From Chromera velia (lineage: Eukaryota; Sar; Chromeraceae), in the NCBI GenBank assembly GCA_018398765.1, contig JAHBMJ010004263.1, positions 20,876 through 65,875 of the forward strand: a stretch of DNA of 45,000 bases, given 5' to 3'. The notes beneath the pieces were generated by a model. That model was not told where the DNA came from. It saw only the letters and a list, made by a program, of their open reading frames with translations, and made no database searches. A program made the translations under genes and the position numbers. This document shows, one piece after another, positions 40,983 to 45,000 of this stretch (its first letter is position 1; each line of letters starts with the position of its first letter).

Positions 40983-41640
40983 TTCCTAAATGATTCCATT
41001 CTCATCTTGTACCCCCCTATCCTAGGTGATTCTTTTTGGCAGCTCATCAGAGATGTGAGCGTTGAAATCACCAGTCATAATTCTCCTTTCCCCTAGAGGA
41101 ACTTCCGATAATACATCTGTCAGGCATTCTCAGTGGCTCGGATCCCCGCCTATCTCCCCTCTGCCAGTAGACCATCCGTGTAGCACATATACTCCAAACA
41201 CATACAGAATAGAGGACTTGCTGTGTGCATCGAATCCACCAACATGCAATGATGTACGTAGCATAGATGGGCTAACCAGTTTGATCTCAGGCCTTAGTCG
41301 GCCTTTCAATGACTTCTGAATTAGGACAGCGACCCCTTCGGTATCCTTGTCCTGTTCTAATGCTTCCTTCCTACCTCTATCACTTCTACCTCCCCCAAGG
41401 TGCTGTCTAACCCATTCTCAGTGGGAGAAATTCTTGCCTAAGTGAAGTGGGTATTCAAGAAGGCGCGTGGGGGACCGTGTTTCTGTCAAAATTACCATAT
41501 CAAACTCCTCAAGCCAGGCAAATAGACTGCCATCACTTTCTGTGCTGTTCAAGAAACCTTTCACATTGAGCGTAGCAATTCTGAGCCCCGCTATTAATCT
41601 TACAGAAATCAATTCTTTCAACGCAACACCCCCACTGGCT
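40983..41640 (-). pseudogene. LINE A endonuclease N-terminal fragment
   Basis: In minus sense LRIATLNVKGFLNSTESDGS, then FAWLEEFDMVILTETRS, EWVRQHLGGGRSDRGRKEA, ILYVFGVYVLHGWS and RRIMTGDFNAHISDEL: the first half of an AP endonuclease. Stops interrupt it at several codons, including two TAGs after GDFNAH. It ends exactly where the LINE B target duplication lies and continues in frame with SLVSGRFDIRVSKLS at 34991. Upstream, in the same frame, a GAA/CTT microsatellite encodes poly-Ser. Confidence 0.8.
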
Positions 41641-41679
41641 AGGCAAGCTGAAGCAGAAGCAGATGCAGGTGCCGATGAG

Positions 41680-41745
41680 GAGGAGGAAGAAGAAGAAGAA
41701 GAAGAAGACGAAGAAGAAGAAGAAGAAGAAGAAGAAGAAGAACAA
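41680..41745. repeat. (GAA)n microsatellite
   Basis: GAA/GAG units on the plus strand; poly-Ser if read in the LINE A frame on the minus strand. Confidence 0.95.
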
Positions 41746-41782
41746 GATAAGGAAGAAGAAAGACCTTGTCCTTTTCCCTGCT

Positions 41783-41783
<1 letters not shown>

Positions 41784-41823
<40 letters not shown>
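41784..41823. repeat. (AAT)n microsatellite
   Basis: About 13 uninterrupted AAT units. Confidence 0.95.
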
Positions 41824-43321
41824 CATGATTTAATTTGCATGAGCTCTACGTACTGGCAAGCTGAGCTCAAAATTTAATATTTAATACTTAAGTATAGACC
41901 ACTACGGTATACTACGGTATAGAATTTAAGGTTGGGCAACTTGAACTCTCAGTAATCTCTTACCATTTTTGAATGGTTTTTCACAGTCTCCTACAACTCA
42001 CTACAACTAGCCCTATAAAACCAAGTTAATTAAATCTCTAGGAAATTAGTGGAATTTACCTTTGGAATTTAGTAGAATTTGGTGGATTTCAGTGGAATTT
42101 ACCGTGAAATCTACTCATCTAGAATTCTACTACTAAATTGCATAAACTTTGAAGGCTTATTTCTCGTGATTTAGAAAGAGTTAGGAGCTCAGTGCTTAGA
42201 TAACTTGATGAAAAGGCTAGTAAAAAAGGGCAGGACTGCGCTATAAGAGAGGAAAGAGAACGCTGCTCTGCGCGTAACTGATATCACAGACGAAAGAGAC
42301 AGAAACAGACCCATTTGTATACCCAGTGAAGCTACTGCCGTGCTGGTATGAATTTAAAGACCACACGCAGAAAGATAGTCCCAAAATAACTCTCTTTCGC
42401 CTTTAGTCCTCACTTACGGATGAATACGTCGAAGACCGACACCCCAGCAAAGAGGAATAGATAGGTAGGTAAGCACACGTCTGCGTTGTGAGATAAAACG
42501 ACTCTCAACTCCCTCACCGTATTTCATGCTTCCTTTTTACTGGGGCGAACACGTTGCTAAACGAGCATACAGACAATCAGGGAGGGACTCAAGCACAAAT
42601 TATAGTACCAAAACGTACAAAAACTCGAACACATAGAAGTATTCATCGAAGCACTCCCTCACTCCCTCTCCCACAAAAGTTCCAACACCCCAAGTCCCCC
42701 CCTCCTTTATAGATACGAGTTAATTCCCATCTGCCTCAATGCACCTTTTGCTAATCTGTAAGCCCATCAATCACGTAAGTACCCCACCTGTATGGCCTTT
42801 CCAAGCTCTTGTCTGGCATGATGGCATATGATGTACCATAATGCTGATAGAAAATCTAGTCAACTGTTGCTACACTGAAAAGAACTCAGCAACCAAGCTT
42901 ATAAGATTGTTTTTACCTACTGTGGTTGGCAACCAATCCACCAGCGTCTAACAAGCCGGAAACCAGCGATGAAGAGCTTCCTACACATACGAGGAAAGAG
43001 AATCTGTCCATTTACATCAAGCACAACACTTCCGACAACGTTGCACAATACGTACTTTATAATACGAGCATGTATAATTCACTGATATGTATGCATGCAT
43101 CGATTCTTCGATCCGATTCTTTACTAACTCGCTGTACTGGCTCGAAATGCACGTGCGATCGCATGAAGACGCGGGAAAGTCAGTTAAACTCATTCACCCC
43201 TGATGCGAAATACGACCACTCGCCTCCATCTTGGACCTGGCAATCAATTTCTATCAAGTTCTATGCACACAGTATCACTCCAGTCACGCATTTACTTGCA
43301 GTCTGGAAGTTGAGACCGTAG
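41824..43321. other. Spacer between LINE A and the inverted LINE B copy
   Basis: No gene seen. 41870-42180 is AT-rich with many short GGAATTTA/TAGAATT repeats and a tandem CTACGGTATA pair. The rest is unremarkable. The frame at 42926-43321 begins at TTG and has no recognisable domain. Confidence 0.5.
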
Positions 43322-45000
43322 TGATTGATTGATTGATTGATGCCAAACCTTAGGTGGAGTTAGAACTCCTGGGCGACGCATACATGTATGAGTCTGTTCA
43401 ATTATGCCAGCTGGAAACTAAGTGGACGACAGTTATTCGAACTTAATCTAATCAATCATTTACTACAATATAACGAGAAATCATAAAGAGGAGAGAGGGT
43501 TGAGAGCGCAAGAGCGATATGATGAACTTACGAACCCCCAGATCAAGAAAGAAGGCGGATGCAAAGGGTGAGTCACAACGAGTGAAGCGGTCTGATTAAA
43601 TTAATGCCAACCACTGCAAAAAGCCTTGTTCGGCAGTCCATCGGGAGCAGACAGAGAGCCGATGAATAAAATCATCTACACACCGGCAGCAGGCTTCATA
43701 GGTGCACAGCTTTCTATCAGAGCAACCAACAGGCAGCCCACCTTGCCCGCCCATCGGGTTGTATGTCAGTATGCACAAAAAAGAAAAGATCGAGCCATCT
43801 GTAACCGACGGGGCAGAACAGGGAAGGGCAGAGACAGAAGGAACACCGGAGGACGACTTGCTGCACAGGAGGAAGACAAACATATGGCGGGAGGACGGGA
43901 AGTCGCGCTGCAGAGGGGTGAGTCTAGCAAGGAGGGGAAAGTGAGAGGAAGATTGCCCATCATCCTCAGAAGCCTTCATGCATTCCTTTGCAACTGTCTG
44001 TCTCACCTTGCCCTTGAAGAAAAGTGAGCTAGTGCCTTGTGCCCTATGAGCATTCTGCCCGCGTTGGGAAGACAGATCGGGCTCAACCCTCAACAAGCGG
44101 ACAGAAATCAAATCAGCCCAACGAAGCAGCCTGTCTATAGACCTTGTGAATTGTTGGCAGCAGTTATTCTTCCAGGCATGCAACATGGCTGTAGGAATAG
44201 TGTGTGTTATGATGGAAAGAGAGTGCCACCAGTCAGCCATGCAGGAGCAGAGAAAGGCTTTGCAGGAAAGAATACCAAGGATGCAAAGAGAGGGCAGGCA
44301 GAGGCTGTAAGCAGACAAATAACCACACCAACGGGCAAACCAAAGCTGCAAAACATCAAGAGCGAGCAGGTTTGCATCCCGCACTGGCTGACATTCAAGG
44401 CAGTAGAGCGCTATGGGGGTCCAGCAGGCTCTAAAGACTGTTACCTGCGCGTCAATGCTGAGCGGGCCCATACTCGCAATCAACCCAATTACCCCTCCCA
44501 AAGCCCGCGAAGCAGAAGCAATACGGGACTCAATTGTCTTGTTCAAGCACCCCCCTTCAAAGAAAACACACCCCAGATATTTGTATTGGGATGTTCATTC
44601 AACTTCCCTCCCACCATACATGACTCTCCCTGCAGACTGCCCCAGAGCCAAGGCAGACAGGCGCAAGATTTTCGTTTTCTTTAAGTTTACAGTCAGTCCC
44701 TATTCCTTGCAATACCCTTCCAAGGCTGAGAACTTCTTTTGCAGATCTGAGACAGAATGAGCAAGGAAACAGAGATCATCCCCATACCCCAGACTGCCTA
44801 AGATACAGTTGTTAAGGAGGACAGGTTCGGGCTCTCTCTCGGGCTCCTCGACGCTGCTCTCATTAATATAGATAAGAAAGAGAATGGGAGAGAGAGCATC
44901 ACCTTGCTTTACCCTAGCGCCCTCCCGAAAACGCAAAGAGTCCCCGTCTACCTTTCTCCAGACCTCCCTGTACATTTCACATATTATACACACATCTGCC
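43322..45000 (-). mobile_element. LINE B, second copy, 3' part, runs off the window
   Basis: Minus strand. The tail of ATCA units (43322-43344) and the 3' UTR closely match 40694-40975. The ORF2 C-terminal frame (44546-43596) is open, with RACWTPIALYCLE (Trp kept) and CCRCVDDFIHRLSVC (zinc knuckle intact). RT (44993-44700) has INESSVEEPERE and LGYGDDLCFL. Relative to the other copy it lacks 90 bases (30 codons) between INDL and the EPERE repeat. Confidence 0.9.

Noticed and set aside
42926-43321. 131-codon plus-strand frame before the inverted LINE copy
   Set aside because: Starts at TTG, no domain, and ends at the LINE tail.

Overview
The window is nuclear DNA of a eukaryote with spliceosomal introns and a complex (secondary) plastid. 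Two genes carry a signal peptide followed by a basic, transit-like stretch, and in one of them a Phe sits at the predicted cleavage site. Introns run from about 150 to 580 bases and end in TGCAG-type acceptors. A chromerid such as Chromera velia would fit, but that is a guess. No bacterial-style operon is present.

Layout. (1) 558-1155: last exon of an Mpv17/PMP22-family membrane protein. (2) 1156-3336: pyrimidine/purine-rich low-complexity DNA, then AT-rich DNA. (3) 3347-17734: a roughly 1 kb inverted-repeat DNA transposon (Mutator-like by its terminal repeats and imperfect 10-base target duplication), split by a 13,376-base LTR retrotransposon on the minus strand. The retroelement has two 463-base LTRs, a CCGA target duplication, primer-binding site and polypurine tract. 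Its decayed gag and pol (protease, RT, RNase H, integrase, chromodomain) identify a Ty3/gypsy chromovirus. It also has a long leader with 79-base tandem repeats, a tRNA-like unit inside each LTR, and about 4 kb of extra 3' DNA with an intact unknown ORF. (4) 19226-25470: a ten-exon minus-strand gene for a plastid-type ABC1 (UbiB/ADCK-like) kinase of 934 residues; all exon phases agree. (5) 26247-27389: a single-exon plus-strand ferredoxin-dependent bilin reductase with a plastid leader, head-to-head with the kinase gene. (6) 27513-29370: a hAT-like element with an exact 8-base target duplication. (7) 30981-31159: a small tRNA-type SINE. (8) 31.2-41.6 kb: an old minus-strand LINE (A) cut in two by a complete 5,981-base plus-strand LINE (B). 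The inserted LINE is flanked by TTCTC, and joining the flanks restores LINE A's endonuclease frame. (9) 43.3-45.0 kb: the 3' part of a second LINE B copy in inverted orientation.

How it fits together. The three host genes are an organelle membrane protein of the Mpv17 family and a divergently transcribed pair of predicted plastid proteins (ABC1 kinase and bilin reductase) that share a 776-base intergenic region. The rest is largely nested mobile DNA in decay. Two short duplications straddling splice junctions of the kinase gene, each enclosing a similar filler sequence of about 45 bases, are the least expected structure in the window.
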